From positions 5,952,001-6,016,000 of the forward strand of contig NC_079876.1 in assembly GCF_029227915.1 (NCBI RefSeq): DNA of 64,000 bases, written 5' to 3'. The stretch comes from Hydractinia symbiolongicarpus. Lineage: Eukaryota > Cnidaria > Hydrozoa > Anthoathecata > Hydractiniidae. The first letter of the stretch is position 1. Every line of letters starts with the position of its first letter. Positions 13,179-24,266 of the stretch are shown here, piece after piece. A program made the translations under genes and the position numbers. The notes below the pieces were generated by a model. It did no database searches, was not told the DNA's origin, and saw only the letters and a program-made list of their open reading frames with translations.

Positions 13179-13900
13179 TGTTTAAAATTTTCAGGGTTAA
13201 TAACGTTTGATGTGTTTTGTGGTAATATATATACTGGGAATCTTTTTAGTGTAAAGCTAGCATTAGCTAGCTACAGCAGCTAATAGCTAGTCACTTAAAT
13301 ATAAACTGGAGACTTAGCTAGGTATAAAGAACATGGCTACATATATATATATATATATATATTCCTAGCTAGCTAGCTAGTTGTTGTTGGTGGTTGGCTT
13401 TTTATGATGCTAGCTATAAAACATGTCTGGCAACAATAATATAAACAAAACTGAAAATAAAACATGAAAAAACCTTACAGAACCTTGCTATGATTAATTT
13501 ATAAAACCATGCTCTTCTTCAAATGTTTTTTTAAAGATTTATTTTGAATGAAAGAGTAGAGAATACTCAAAAAGAACAGCCATCTTTTTCGTAAACACAA
13601 TTTCCGTTTTATGCTAGGAACTTCATTTAACAGTCCGTATGCTTTGTGAATATCTAATACCGTTTCATATGTAGCGATACCTATATATATATGCTAACAA
13701 AGAGTTTTTTGGCATAAGGGTATATATATTTATATCGTTATTAGCAGCGGGTTATATATTTACACCTTATGTGCGATTTCTATGAAGTACATCCCTAATT
13801 TTTTTAGTTAAATTTTAGCGTACAGCCACGTCATAAGAAAGTGACCCGTGATTTCCGTGTCGTGGACTCACAGTTTTACTCACGCAAGGGAATTAATATA
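13179..13900. other. AT-rich stretch without a gene, possibly the outer part of the palindrome element
   Basis: It holds GCTAGCTAG-rich sequence (13255-13330), a TA dinucleotide run at about 13341-13362 followed by CTAGCTAGCTAGCTAG, and otherwise unremarkable AT-rich DNA. No open frame or RNA gene was recognised. Confidence 0.6.
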
Positions 13901-13905
13901 TAAGA

Positions 13906-14452
13906 TATCCTATATTAAATTAATGAAGCCATTACAGTGCACCTAAAACTTTGAGGTTAAATAACTTGGAAACGACTTGGCGACGTCAATTATTTTTTAC
14001 CGCGTGGGTAACTAGAGACTACCTAGGAGCAATTGGGGAAATTTTCACAAACCTGGGTTCTCAGATCCGTTTCGGAATGGACGGGTTGGTGACGTCATTA
14101 AAAACATTCAAACCCTATTATCTCTGCAACTGTTTATCAAAAGTACATGGCCCTACACATTTTCTTGATCAGCGTTTCAAGATCTACACGATAGAAGCAA
14201 CAGGTATACAAATCTCTTATAAAAGTTTTGACAGGCCATTGCTGACGTCAGCGAATTTTTTAAACCCTTATATCTCATTAACTGGTCATCAAAATCACAC
14301 AACCATATACATTTTCCTGATCAGCAATTTAAGCTCTACACAATAGAAGCAACTTAAAAACAAGGTTCTGATTTTTTTGTGAATGTGTTTCTGACGTCAT
14401 CAAAATCCCAATGACGCTTCTTTTTCAATCTTATTCTGCCTTAGTGGACTAG
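13906..14452 (+). mobile_element. Helitron-like element, 5'-truncated copy c
   Basis: It matches the interior and 3' part of copy a (for example 13912-13980 against 5526-5600, and the TTTCGGAATGGACGGGTTG block). It ends ...GTGGACTAG at 14444-14452 with most of the terminal hairpin deleted. A 131-codon open frame across it lies in the repeat and is not a gene. Confidence 0.6.
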
Positions 14453-14458
14453 TAAAAA

Positions 14459-14821
14459 CAGGGGCGGATCTAGGATTTTTTCTGGTTAGGCAAAATTTGA
14501 CAGATTTTTTGGCAAAGTAATATCAAGGGTTGTGGTGTTGTACGAGGTAAAGCGGGCGTTTTGTGTTTTTATTATAAAAGGAGGTAAAATCGTTCCAAAA
14601 GTGAGGTATTTAGTTATTAAAAATCCATCCTAGTATCAATGATAAAAAAATTGATAAAACGCTGCATCTTCATGATGTCGAAATGAGCGGGATGCCAAAA
14701 ACAAATTTACAAAAATAATTCTGTTTTATATGGATTATTCTATCTATAGAATGTTTTTTCTACGGCCACAAAATTAGGCTTAGGCAATTGTCTAGGCTGC
14801 CTAACCTTAGATCCACCCCTG
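14459..14821. mobile_element. hAT-type MITE, 363 bp, with target-site duplication
   Basis: The ends are inverted: CAGGGGCGGATCTAGG on the left, and CAGGGGTGGATCTAAGG when the right end is reverse-complemented, a start typical of hAT elements. The flanks are 8 bp, AGTAAAAA (14451-14458) and AGTACAAA (14822-14829), one mismatch apart, which fits the 8-bp hAT duplication. No transposase is inside. It inserted at the 3' end of the Helitron-like copy c. Confidence 0.85.
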
Positions 14822-14829
14822 AGTACAAA

Positions 14830-15330
14830 TATATTTCTTTCAATGTTTTTAGCTATCTATATAAAAATAACTTATGTAAAGGTGCTTTTGGTTTATGAAT
14901 TACTAAGGTGTGTGACGTAATTCTGCAGGGCTTTGCAAGTAACCACGTGTATTTATTATGAACTTTCTTTCCTGTTATTTTAGTATCAAACATTTTATAA
15001 AACATCTTTATTTGCTGATAGCTCTTACTGATCAAAGTTGTGCAATAACTAGTCTTATATATTTTAATTATGAGCAAATACAAAGTAATCGTGCGGAATG
15101 TTTTCTCCTTTACAAAGTTAAACAAATTTAGTGATTTAAGTATGTTTGTGCGTATTGTGTTCTCTTACGCCTTATTGTCATAAACGTATTGTTATTTACC
15201 GTCGCGTTCCTTTTTGTTGTAGCGTCACCGCGGCATTTTTAGATATGCACCATAACATTAAATGTTGCATTGTTTCAACTCTACGTATGAAATCACCACA
15301 ATGATTAGATTCTATCAACTTGCAACTATT
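14830..15330. other. Intergenic, 3' flank of the channel gene
   Basis: AT-rich with no recognisable gene. A 90-codon minus-strand open frame at 14853-15125 has no recognisable motif and is probably chance. Confidence 0.5.
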
Positions 15331-16788
15331 TTAATGTGTAGGTTTGTTTATATTGGCTTTTTTTGTTGTCTTTCTTGTCGTACACCATATTAAAACAGCT
15401 CTGAGAATGTCCATCAACATTGCACCAAATTCCAACAAGGATAAAAAAGATCCACCAATCCACAATCCTAACGCACCACCAAGATCGGAGAAGAAATCGG
15501 GCAAAACATAGGCAGGTAAATGCTCGGTTCTGTGCACGTTAAAGTTGTTATAATACAACTGGATGGCAACAAAGTTTTCTTTATACATCCTACGAGAAAC
15601 GTTAACGTGCTTTTTCTCCTTTATTTTTTCTATATGATGGTCCAATTCAGGATCAGATGGCCATATGGCCGTTGAGATGCTTTGTGAATATGATTCTTCA
15701 AAGCAAACATTAGGACAATTGCAGTGCATATTTCCACTCGCGAAATGAGCCTCAAATCGTTTCAAACATTCTTTATCAGCATGTGTTGTGGAGACATTGT
15801 ATTTCTTTCCAAGAAAGTGAAACGCCATATGTGCTGATTTTACATCCACAACACCGCAGTAGTCAAACATTCCATATATACTGCAAACGAGTGTGCAGAG
15901 AGATACAGTGTAGTTAGTGGGATGCATTGCTCTTACAGCTGTGTTTCCATCAGTACAGTTATCTCTGTATGGATGCTTCAATCTTTTTATTGATTTCTTT
16001 TGAATGGCAACGCGCGCAAGATGGTTTGGTGTGACCAGAAAAGCTTGACTTTGAGAATGTGGAACGAAACCTGGGTTATGGATAGTTATATATGCACCAA
16101 TTGGTGATAGTTCAGAATTCTTGACGTAAATATTATAATTGGATCGGGATACATTTAAAATCAACGTAAGACCATATTCTACACCAACACGCTGTTGAAT
16201 CAAACTTCCATTATGGTTAAAAGTAAAGCAGTTTCCATTTATGACATTTGAAGTCATGAAGAAGTCCTTCTTATGGTGGCATTTTCTGCTGCCAAATAAA
16301 CATTTGTCTGCAAAGAAAAAATCCTCAGCTTCTTCACCAAGAGAAACACGTTGCGTTTCATTGAATTCTAACGACATTACCATTAACTCATGTGCTTTCG
16401 TTTTGTACATCTCATATGACCAGTCAGTAACATTAGGAAAATGTTTTTTTAACATTTTGTCCATAGCGTTGAATTTGATTGGATTTGCGTTGCACATTGT
16501 AACAGCAGGGAAAGGCATGGTCCTTTGTGCATCATCATCTTCGCGAGTGACATGTCCATGATCTGTCATTTTAGTGACAAGCCTTGGGATGCTCATGATG
16601 AAGATACAGAGGAAACTTATCACTGCAGCAATCCAAAATAAGCGCGGGAAAACTCGTGTTGTTCGATAGATGCTGCTTATTCCGTGTGTCGTGGCATTCT
16701 CCAAGTATTCAGTAACAATGTTTGTTACACTCACGTTCTTAGATTCAGTTCTCTTACGAATGCAAAGTATTTTCTTCATTCCATCCAT
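15331..16788 (-). CDS. DEG/ENaC (ASIC/HyNaC-like) sodium channel subunit
   Basis: This is a cation channel subunit of the degenerin/epithelial sodium channel family; such subunits form trimers in the plasma membrane and in cnidarians many are peptide-gated. The reading gives 485 aa from the first in-frame ATG. Visible features in order: an N-terminal THGISSI segment (the His-Gly gating motif) just before TM1 (about residues 50-70); FPAVTMCN directly after TM1; a Cys-rich extracellular domain with several NXT/S sites; the AYVLPDFFSDLGGALGLWIGGSFLSL region leading into TM2, where GGS fits the selectivity filter (shown in parts: LGLWIGGSFLSLLEF); and a short basic tail. The frame stays open upstream to 16832, where a TTTTGTTTAG acceptor could join an earlier exon, so the N terminus is uncertain. 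Family membership is strong; ligand and subtype are unknown. Confidence 0.93.
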   Translation of the reverse strand: MDGMKKILCIRKRTESKNVSVTNIVTEYLENATTHGISSIYRTTRVFPRLFWIAAVISFLCIFIMSIPRLVTKMTDHGHVTREDDDAQRTMPFPAVTMCNANPIKFNAMDKMLKKHFPNVTDWSYEMYKTKAHELMVMSLEFNETQRVSLGEEAEDFFFADKCLFGSRKCHHKKDFFMTSNVINGNCFTFNHNGSLIQQRVGVEYGLTLILNVSRSNYNIYVKNSELSPIGAYITIHNPGFVPHSQSQAFLVTPNHLARVAIQKKSIKRLKHPYRDNCTDGNTAVRAMHPTNYTVSLCTLVCSIYGMFDYCGVVDVKSAHMAFHFLGKKYNVSTTHADKECLKRFEAHFASGNMHCNCPNVCFEESYSQSISTAIWPSDPELDHHIEKIKEKKHVNVSRRMYKENFVAIQLYYNNFNVHRTEHLPAYVLPDFFSDLGGALGLWIGGSFLSLLEFGAMLMDILRAVLIWCTTRKTTKKANINKPTH

Positions 16789-17468
16789 ACTTATCAGCTG
16801 CGAACTAAGCCTTGCTACACCCTTAATTTCCCTAAACAAAATAAAACAATTTTTTTAAAACTTTTCTGAACAAATTTTAGTTACATTTCCACATATGTCT
16901 ACTAAGTAAGTAAAACACATCTAGAACATTCTTAAAACTTCCTCTAAAAGAAATTATACAAGAACAAAAATAAATTCTTCTTTTCTCCTTTTCTCTATAT
17001 AGGTTATTGTTAGAAAGTTAATAGGATATGTTGCAATAGATTGTGTATAGTTTATAGTTTTTTTCATCAAAACAGTTTTTCCTAAAATCGTAATAAATCA
17101 TGCGAAGATAATATAACTTTTCTACACGCCTATTTTTAAACTGTTTTGTTTACAATTTTTTATTTTTTATTTTTTAATCAAATTTCTAAATTTGATTTTC
17201 TTTATTGAATTTCTAGAAATCTTTTGATTATTTAACAGGTTTTTATAGATCTTTAGTATCTGAAAGAACTTTCTTTAGAATCTTCAATTTAAGGTAATTT
17301 CCACAAAGTCGACAGCATTAGCAAAAATGCTGACATCAGTAATTATTTTCGAGCAAGTTGTTACTGCAGGCCTGGGCAACACTTGAGGTAAATTTCATGT
17401 ATAATACAGCAAACACCCCAGGAATAGGGTTAGACACTTCATGTTACTTCTAACACACCCTGTTATTT

Positions 17469-17611
17469 CTAGTCGTTAGCCCGTGAAAAAATCCACGGGT
17501 TTGCACGCTTCTTTTTATACCTCATTGCGTGCGTTTAGCTACTTACGCAACTAAGCTACCATTTTGTGTAACAGAGAGACAGACAGACGTATACGAGTAT
17601 TATAATATAGA
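17469..17611 (-). mobile_element. Short nonautonomous Helitron-like element
   Basis: On the minus strand it starts TCTATATTATAATACTCG, continues with a GTCTGTCTGTCTCTCTGTTACAC run, and ends with a CCCGTGGATTTTTTCACGGG hairpin followed by CTAACGACTAG. The base 5' of the start is A, as Helitron insertion predicts; the base after CTAG is A rather than the expected T. It is about 143 bp and has no coding capacity. Confidence 0.6.
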
Positions 17612-17690
17612 TAAATGCTAATTGAATACTAAGTATTAATAATACCCTTATTCCGTCTGTGTATGTGCCAGGAAAACATGTACAACGGAA

Positions 17691-17802
17691 ACACAAAATA
17701 CCACATCCACTTTTTTGCTATGGGCCGATACCTTTAGAATTTAAGGACACAAAATACCACATCCACTTTTTTGCTATTAGCCGATACCTTTAGAATTTAA
17801 GG
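17691..17802. repeat. Tandem duplication, 56-bp unit, two copies
   Basis: 17691-17746 and 17747-17802 are almost identical, starting ACACAAAATACCACATCCAC; they differ in a TGGG/TTAG stretch. Confidence 0.9.
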
Positions 17803-18461
17803 ACGGGTGAACACGTGGATTTTTGTCGTATTCTCGTGTTTTACCGAGAGTATTATCGGTTTACTTCTTCCTTCGTCTACCAGTGTATTAAAAAAGTGAT
17901 ACCATAAGTGATTTTAAGCGCTTAAAAAATTAAATAATTTTTTTTTAAATAACTTTAATAACTAAAGCTTTACATAACATTAGTTACATCCTAAAGTTTT
18001 TTGTCTTAAATAAATAAATTAATTAAAAAGCATTTACTTGTCAACAAAATATACGATTTAAAGAACAAATGCGACACAATCAAGAGAACAAGTAATCCAA
18101 GACATTTAAAAACATGTATTTAGCTGTTCTGGACTAGTGTTAAGGATACGGTAACCCCCTGAGACACATACTCAGTATATTTAAGATATCCCCTCTGCTC
18201 GCTATATTATCCCTAGCAAATATATATATTCTGAAAGCCGAATAAATTATCTCTAGAATGATGATAAAATATTTTCATAAAAAAAATCCAAAAAGTAGAA
18301 AAAAAATTATATACAAAAATTCACCCTTCTAGTTCATTTTGTCGAACACTCCCCTCAGTAAAGTTTTTGTTCTTTGAAAAAAATATCATTGTGAAGCTCT
18401 TATACAACTCTAAAAAACTTTGCATCACTTTTCGTGAAAAGGCGGGAAATCATCCTAAACG

Positions 18462-19370
18462 ATGGCTGACAATGTAAACATTGAGAATTTCTTGAACGAG
18501 TTGCCTTCTTTAATTTCACAAGCAAGAAGACAAGTATTTGCAACAAACATCAATATTTGTGAATTTTGGTGTAGGAGATTAGAGGATTGTTTGCAATTTC
18601 TGATAATATTTGGTCGAAGAATAATAGACGTAGGATGTGAAAACTTCGATGGAATTGTCAGTTTATTAGATATAATAGTGGAAGAAATCCAGTCTTTAAA
18701 ACAAAGATTTGAAAGGATTCTCGAAGAAAACGTTACTTCAGAACTCCATCAAAATATTTGCCCAACTAATTCAACTGAAAGTTGTTGGGGAAGGCCTAGG
18801 AAGGACGTTGTACAATCTGATGTGGAAGATTTATCTGATATTTATCGAAATTGGGACGGTGTGGCAAAATGTATTGGTGTATCAACCAAAACGTTAAGAA
18901 GAAGGAGAGTTCAGTTCGGTGTGCATATACCCGAGAAGAGTGGTCCACGAGGGTATTACTCAAAAATAAGCCACGCAGATCTATGCGAAGTTGTGCAAGA
19001 GGTATTAAATGTTCTTCCCAACGAAACTTACATTACTGGAGCATGTCGATCAAGAAGTATATATGTACAATGACAAAGGATCAGAGAAGCAAAAAACGAA
19101 GTCGACCAGGTCAGCCGGGCGTTGCGAAAAACACTCAGTATTGTAAGAAGAGCGTATCACGTGAAAGCACCAAATTCTCTTTGGTAAGTAAAAGTTCTAG
19201 CGATAACCATTTTTATAAAATGAAATGCTGCTGCTTTACGGTTGATGTATTCATTTCTCTTAGGCACATAGACGGGCACCACAAGCTTATACGATGGGGT
19301 TTCGTAATACATGGCGCTATCGATGGGTACAGTTGCTTAATCACGTACTTTAAGTATAGCAACAACAATA
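18462..19370 (+). pseudogene. Integrase-core-domain family gene, interrupted
   Basis: The ATG at 18462 opens a 203-codon frame ending at TGA 19071-19073. Reading on in the same frame gives sensible protein (QRIREAKNEV... to PNSLW at about 19181), then a GTAAGT donor, an AG acceptor near 19263 and HIDGHHKLIRWGFVIHGAID..., which matches the start of the integrase core of a widespread animal gene family. That family has an N-terminal helical region, a basic helix-turn-helix-like block (here STKTLRRRRVQFG) and a C-terminal rve-type core. The TGA may be a TGG codon changed by one base. Only the first core Asp region is present: the rest (SDKGGEN-type motif and Glu) is missing where a LINE fragment starts at about 19378. 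The gene is inferred inactive unless the stop is an assembly error. Confidence 0.7.
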
Positions 19371-19377
19371 GGTCTTC

Positions 19378-19925
19378 AACTGTGTATTCACAACTACATC
19401 ACACGCAGTAATAGATTGATTAACAGGGAAAATATTTTTGATTTAGGTACTGTTTCAGACCTACTTACACTTCATCATAACAGGTCTAACCTTGTAAACT
19501 ATGGTGGCAATATGCTTAGGGTTTCTGGTCCAGTTCTCTGGAACAGTCTTCCTGTTCAAATTCGAAACTCGCAATCTTTTAATGTATTTAAAATTATTCT
19601 TAAAAACTATTTTCTTGAACAATACATTTATTCTAGTACGGGTTTTTCAACTCCAGCTATTTGTCTTCTTCTTCTTCTTCTTCTTCTTCTTCTTCTTCTT
19701 TTTTTTAGGACGGTATTGAAGTTTGTACAAATTTTTTTTGCATGCAATCCAGAACTAGTTCAGAGATTTTACAGGGTCCTACTCGCATCTTTTAACTTGC
19801 CTCCGGGCTGTTTTGAGAGGTCCGCTGCTGGTTGTGATAGTTTATTAATACTTCCTTGATTTATTTGGTTAAATTTTTGTAAACTTTCATTCCCAGAAAA
19901 GATTATCTGTATCTGTATCTGCATC
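19378..19925 (+). mobile_element. 5'-truncated non-LTR retrotransposon (LINE) 3' end
   Basis: The frame covering HNYITRSNR... to VSGPVLWNSLP and FNVFKIILKNYFL (19393-19640) matches the extreme C terminus of reverse transcriptase ORFs in jockey/CR1-like LINEs, where HNYNTRS, GPxLWNSLP and a final FKxxLKxxLL are conserved. A (CTT)n tract follows, then a 3' UTR, and the element ends in an ATCTGTATCTGTATCTG tail, typical of LINEs that end in a short tandem repeat. The junction lies in the integrase-family coding sequence, so insertion probably removed the rest of that gene. Confidence 0.75.
19668..19709. repeat. (CTT)n microsatellite ending in a T run
   Basis: About 13 CTT units followed by a T run, within the LINE 3' region. 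Confidence 0.9.
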
Positions 19926-20159
19926 GTTTAGGTCAGCCATTTTTGTTTACCATGTGAGCGCTTCACCATTGAGTTACTCATTATCAGGACCCCGGTCTCC
20001 GCAACCGATTTGGAAAAATGGAACTAGTTTTTGCACATTATACGACGGACAACAACATATTGATACTGTACAAAAATTTAAACTCATTACATGAAATGCA
20101 TATACTTAACTTCATCACATGAAAGTTGGTCGTTTACGAAAAAGCTTTTATTGATAAAA

Positions 20160-20375
20160 TGTTGGTCGTGTATAAACAAATGCTGAACATATGTAAGAAA
20201 ATGTTGATCATGTATACGAAAAAAGTTGAACATGTATACAAAATGTTGAACATATATACGAAAAAGTCGAACATGTATACAAAATGTTGAACATATATTC
20301 GAAAAAGTCGAACATGTATACAAAAAGTTGAACATATACACGGAAATGTTGAACATATATTTGAAAATGTTGACC
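20160..20375. repeat. Minisatellite, unit about 20-21 bp
   Basis: Repeated GTTGAACATGTATACAAAAT / GTCGAACATATATACGAAAA units alternate, giving a roughly 42-bp higher-order period. All minus-strand frames are open because of the repeat, so the long open frames here are not genes. Confidence 0.85.
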
Positions 20376-20379
20376 TATA

Positions 20380-22745
20380 CATAATATTGGACTTTTGTCC
20401 GCTTTGGCGGGGGATAGTTTTATGACAGATTTTCCTATTTTTAAGCAAGATAGATCAATGACTCGATATTTCCTCACTTTCTGCCTTAAAAAAGGCAACG
20501 TTTTGTAGCCAAAGATATAATTGTTGCAACAAACCTGTTTTCGTACAATTTCAACAAGATGGAGGGGAGTGTGCGACAAAGATACATACCGTTACGACTG
20601 AAAATTTTATTTCGAGAAAAAACAAATCAAAGACCTTTGCTATTACCTGCAAGAATTATGGTTACACCCACTTAAACGTTATGAATAATTAATAAGTCAT
20701 GAACATTTTATTTAAAATTAAAGGTAAAGTATTTTTGCAGAACTTTGGGTCTAGTTATTGTTAAATAGACAACAGGATAACATAACATAACAAGATAAAA
20801 ACGAAAAAAAATAAAGAAATAAATTAAAAAGGTATAGATGATAAATAATAATATATTTGTATAGATTATTAAAGTGTAAATGTTTCTATTGTTTTATGTA
20901 GGGATGCAATTTTTTATTCGGTCTGCATAACTCTCTTTAACTATTATACAGATTAAACATATTTGAGGAATTTTTAACTTTGAGCACACTATTGAAAATA
21001 CTATCACTCTTAACAATAAATATTTTTGATTCTTCTTTAAAAAAAATCAGGAAATTATGCCAAGGAATCAAAATTAAAAAAAATATTTATCACCCTGAAG
21101 GGGCTTACCGTATATTTATGAAGTAATAAAAGTGTCTCCCAATCGCAAAAATGTTTTTTTAAGAATACGGAAACGTCTCTCAAATATGCATGAGATCGAG
21201 AGTATCCTTAAAACCACAAGAGTTTACTTGTTACCTTTGAACAAAAATTGCACAATCGTGTCTCTTTTTTGTTCTAAGAATCAATCTTCGCAAAACTTAT
21301 TTTCTGAAATTTAAAAAGTGGTAAAATGCCCTTCTATATATTAAGTGAAGAAGAAAGATATTTTTATTTGTTTACATTAATTTATTTGTATTGACATATC
21401 TACTTCTTGTGTGCACTTCAGCATAACCAAGTTAATTAATATATAATCCAATTAAACGCTAAATGTTATTGACTTTTAATACGTCCGTTGTTTTCAAATT
21501 TTCTTTTCTATTTTTATACCTTTTATTTTACTTTGTAGCAAATAAAATCGCAACAACTCGTGACACCTTGTCAAAAGAAGCTGTAGCAACGTGAATACAG
21601 CAATATCATTACAGCTAAAAATACATAAAACTGAGCAAATATCTTTTTCACACGAGGAATAATAAATATGTGATCTTAAAAATCTTAAGCGCGACATTTT
21701 CCAAAGAAAATGGCGCTTAAGATTTTCTTTGGAAAATGTCGCGCTTAGAGGACATACCTATTGAGAGGTCATAACTTCTGATTCTATGCGCAATTTGTTA
21801 TTCTTAATTATTTTACAATAGTAGTTTTTATACCTCTCAGGGATTTTCTCTTACTGACTCAAAAAATTTCACTCTTATACACCGCTCATCAATAATTACC
21901 CGCAAATTGCAATCTGCAAAATGTTCTATTTTTAAAACCATGAAGTTCTATTTTTTAAAATAAAATGCAAGTAATTTCATATGTTTACCTTCTCTAATGT
22001 TTTGCGAAAATTTCCGTTTCTCGAGAATGTGTAATAAACTTCAATAACTGGGTATCATAACATATTTATTCATCGACCATGAACGTATTGATGTCTTCAA
22101 AAAATTTAATTATTTATAAAAGAACAATTTAATAAATATAGAAATTGTACAAAAATCTTTGAATGTGTATCCAACTTGTCTGTTCTTTTGTTTATAGCAA
22201 CCATTTCACATGAACAATAATTTGACATGAATCATAATATTCCTGTTTTTTCTAATACTATTTATATTTTTGATAACTTATGAAATTTGTACAATGCGTA
22301 CGGTGGCATGTATCTGCCAAAAAAGTCGTTCTTGTTTTATTTTTCGTTACAAATAGTTTGTCGTGTTTCTATTTATCTTAAAAGCAGTTACGTAGCTGCA
22401 CCTTTCGTTTTGTTAAATAAAAAAAAAGTTACAAGTTTGTAGCGATAGGCTGTAGCTAGGCTTCGTTTTTATTTAAAATTGCAATTTTGTAACTTTAAAA
22501 GTCAGACAGTATCCTGTGCTTTTATTATGCAATAATTTTTTTTGATGAAGGACATCACGGTTGAATGTCACACTGCAATAAGCACACAAATTTGTTACAT
22601 GGCTTGCCTGTACTAAATACTTAACTTGCGAAACTTTACCTAAAAATATTTGGGAAAAAAATAAATTTTGCAAGCAAAGAATCGTTGGTCAATGGACCGA
22701 TGTACGAGATTTAGGATAAATAAAAAGTTAGTTGAATGTAGAGTT
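20380..22745. other. AT-rich intergenic region
   Basis: No gene is supported. It contains a 25-bp inverted repeat (listed separately) and, at 22299-22350, a short dispersed motif beginning TACGGTGGCATGTATCTGCC that recurs at 36459. Confidence 0.5.
21687..21746. repeat. Perfect 25-bp inverted repeat with 10-base loop
   Basis: The left arm 21687-21711 (starting AAGCGCGACATTTTCC) and right arm 21722-21746 are exact reverse complements separated by GGCGCTTAAG. It would form a strong cruciform or RNA hairpin. It is much GC-richer than its surroundings. Confidence 0.9.
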
Positions 22746-22749
22746 ATAC

Positions 22750-23400
22750 GCAAGTGAGTATATGTAAGTACATGCACGGGTAGGTTTACACATGGATAAA
22801 TGCATGCGCGCTATGTGTATACGCATGTTAGTATATGCGCGGATAGGTAAATACATGGGTTAGTACATGCGCGGATGGGTATATATATTGGTTATTACAT
22901 GAGCGGATAGTTTTATACATAGGTTAGTACATGCGCGGTTAGGTCTATACAGGGGTTATTCCATGCGCGGGTAGGTTTATACAGGGGTTAGTACATGCGC
23001 GGGTAGGTATATACATTGGTTAGTACATAAGCGGATAGTTTTATACATAGGTTGGTACATGCGGGATTAGGTATACTTTAAATTAAAAAAGCCTTCACTG
23101 GGAACTAAATTTACAAAAAAAATTGCCGGAAAAACTTTCGCGGGCAACATGTTTTAGAAACTTTCGCGGAAAGGCCCTAAAAACCGCGAAACCGCGAAAC
23201 TTTCTTCGTATTTTAAAGTATACACGGGTTAGTACATGCGCGGGTAGGTCTATACAGGGGTTATTACATGCGCGGGTAGGTCTATACAGAGGTTATTACA
23301 TGAGCGAGTAGGTATATACATGCGCTAGTTCATGCTTGGTTGGGTATATACGTGGGTTAGTAAATGCGCGGGTGGGTATATACACGGGTTGGTATTATGC
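22750..23400. repeat. Minisatellite, unit about 32 bp, interrupted
   Basis: Units like GTTAGTACATGCGCGGGTAG followed by GTATATACATGG repeat from about 22750 to 23070 and again from 23218 to 23400. The array is broken by a 145-bp insertion. Confidence 0.88.
23074..23216. mobile_element. Small MITE-like insertion within the minisatellite
   Basis: The ends read ACTTTAAATT... and ...ATTTTAAAGT, imperfect inverted repeats, and the array on both sides continues with GTATAC. The interior contains repeated ACTTTCGCGG motifs unlike the array. Confidence 0.55.
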
Positions 23401-23500
23401 GCGGTTACGCTTATTAAATAAGTAACTGCGCACTTTAGCAACCTTTCCAGATAGAAGTTTGAAAATTTTCCTTCGCAGTTGTCATAGTAATGTTCACATA

Positions 23501-24151
23501 CAGTAGACTCCTGGTTATTCGAAGCCTCAAGGGGGATAAGAATTTACTTCGAATAACCGGGAGTTCGAATAACTGAAAAATTCGTTTTCCCGCCAGATTT
23601 TCAACTTAACCTTAATGGGATGGACTTTTCTTAAGTAATTGAGGCATTGTGGTTCGGTTGAGCGTGTAAACACAAAGAATTTTTACTTTCTGAAGTCAGA
23701 GATGTTGTGTACTTGCAAAGTAAAAGTGACAGGGAAAAGAACTAACTTTGGAGATGATAAGGGATTGAGGATCCCCTGTTTGCTTCAATTCTCTGGACTG
23801 AAGGAGAATATTGAACTTTTGAAGAAATTGCTTGAAGAGTGTAAATAGCCATGAATATTGAAACCTGATTTTTTGAAGAAAAAAAGTGTTTTAATCGCAG
23901 AAAATCAATGTTCTCACTCGACGATCTCCCAATAAGAAAAATTTGAATAACTGAGGGTGACTTAGCCTATAATTGGCCCCAAGGGGAATAAAAATCACTT
24001 CGAATAACCGAATTATTCGAATAACTGAAGTTCGAATAACCGAGAGTGTTTTTACCTGAGTTGGGTAAGCAGATCCAAGGGGAACGCCATCTCACTTCGA
24101 ATAACCGAATTATTCGAATAAGTGCAGGTTCGAATAACCGGGAGTCTACTG
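23501..24151. mobile_element. pogo/Tigger-like MITE with TA target duplication
   Basis: The 5' end CAGTAGACTCCTGGTTATTC and the 3' end GAATAACCGGGAGTCTACTG are inverted repeats with one mismatch, flanked by TA on both sides, as for Tc1/mariner-pogo insertions. Subrepeats of TTCGAATAACCG occur near both ends and at about 24000-24130. Inside is a 70-codon frame (23639-23848) containing CKVKVTGKRTNFGDDKG that I do not recognise; it could be captured host sequence or a transposase remnant. Confidence 0.8.
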
Positions 24152-24266
24152 TAGTTATGTTGTCGTGTTATTAAAATTCAACAAAATAACTTTTTCGTAC
24201 AATGCAAAGTTTGTGAAGCGGAAAGATAGATGCGCTCATAATTGGCAAAGTTTAATTCCCTTTAAA

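Larger units (their letters stand above)
16860..18440. other. AT-rich intergenic region with small repeats
   Basis: Besides the Helitron fragment and the 56-bp tandem duplication listed separately, I see only low-complexity AT-rich DNA (T-rich runs near 17150, A-rich near 17930-18030). No gene recognised. Confidence 0.5.

Noticed and set aside
13951-14346. 131-codon open frame
   Set aside because: Lies wholly within a Helitron-like repeat copy; its relatives in the palindrome do not keep the frame.
16789-16839. N-terminal extension of the DEG/ENaC frame (MFREIKG...)
   Set aside because: The first codon is TTG, not ATG, and an intron acceptor precedes the stretch; kept only as a possible spliced upstream exon.
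20087-20580. Three overlapping Cys/Phe-rich minus-strand open frames
   Set aside because: Products of a 20-21 bp minisatellite.
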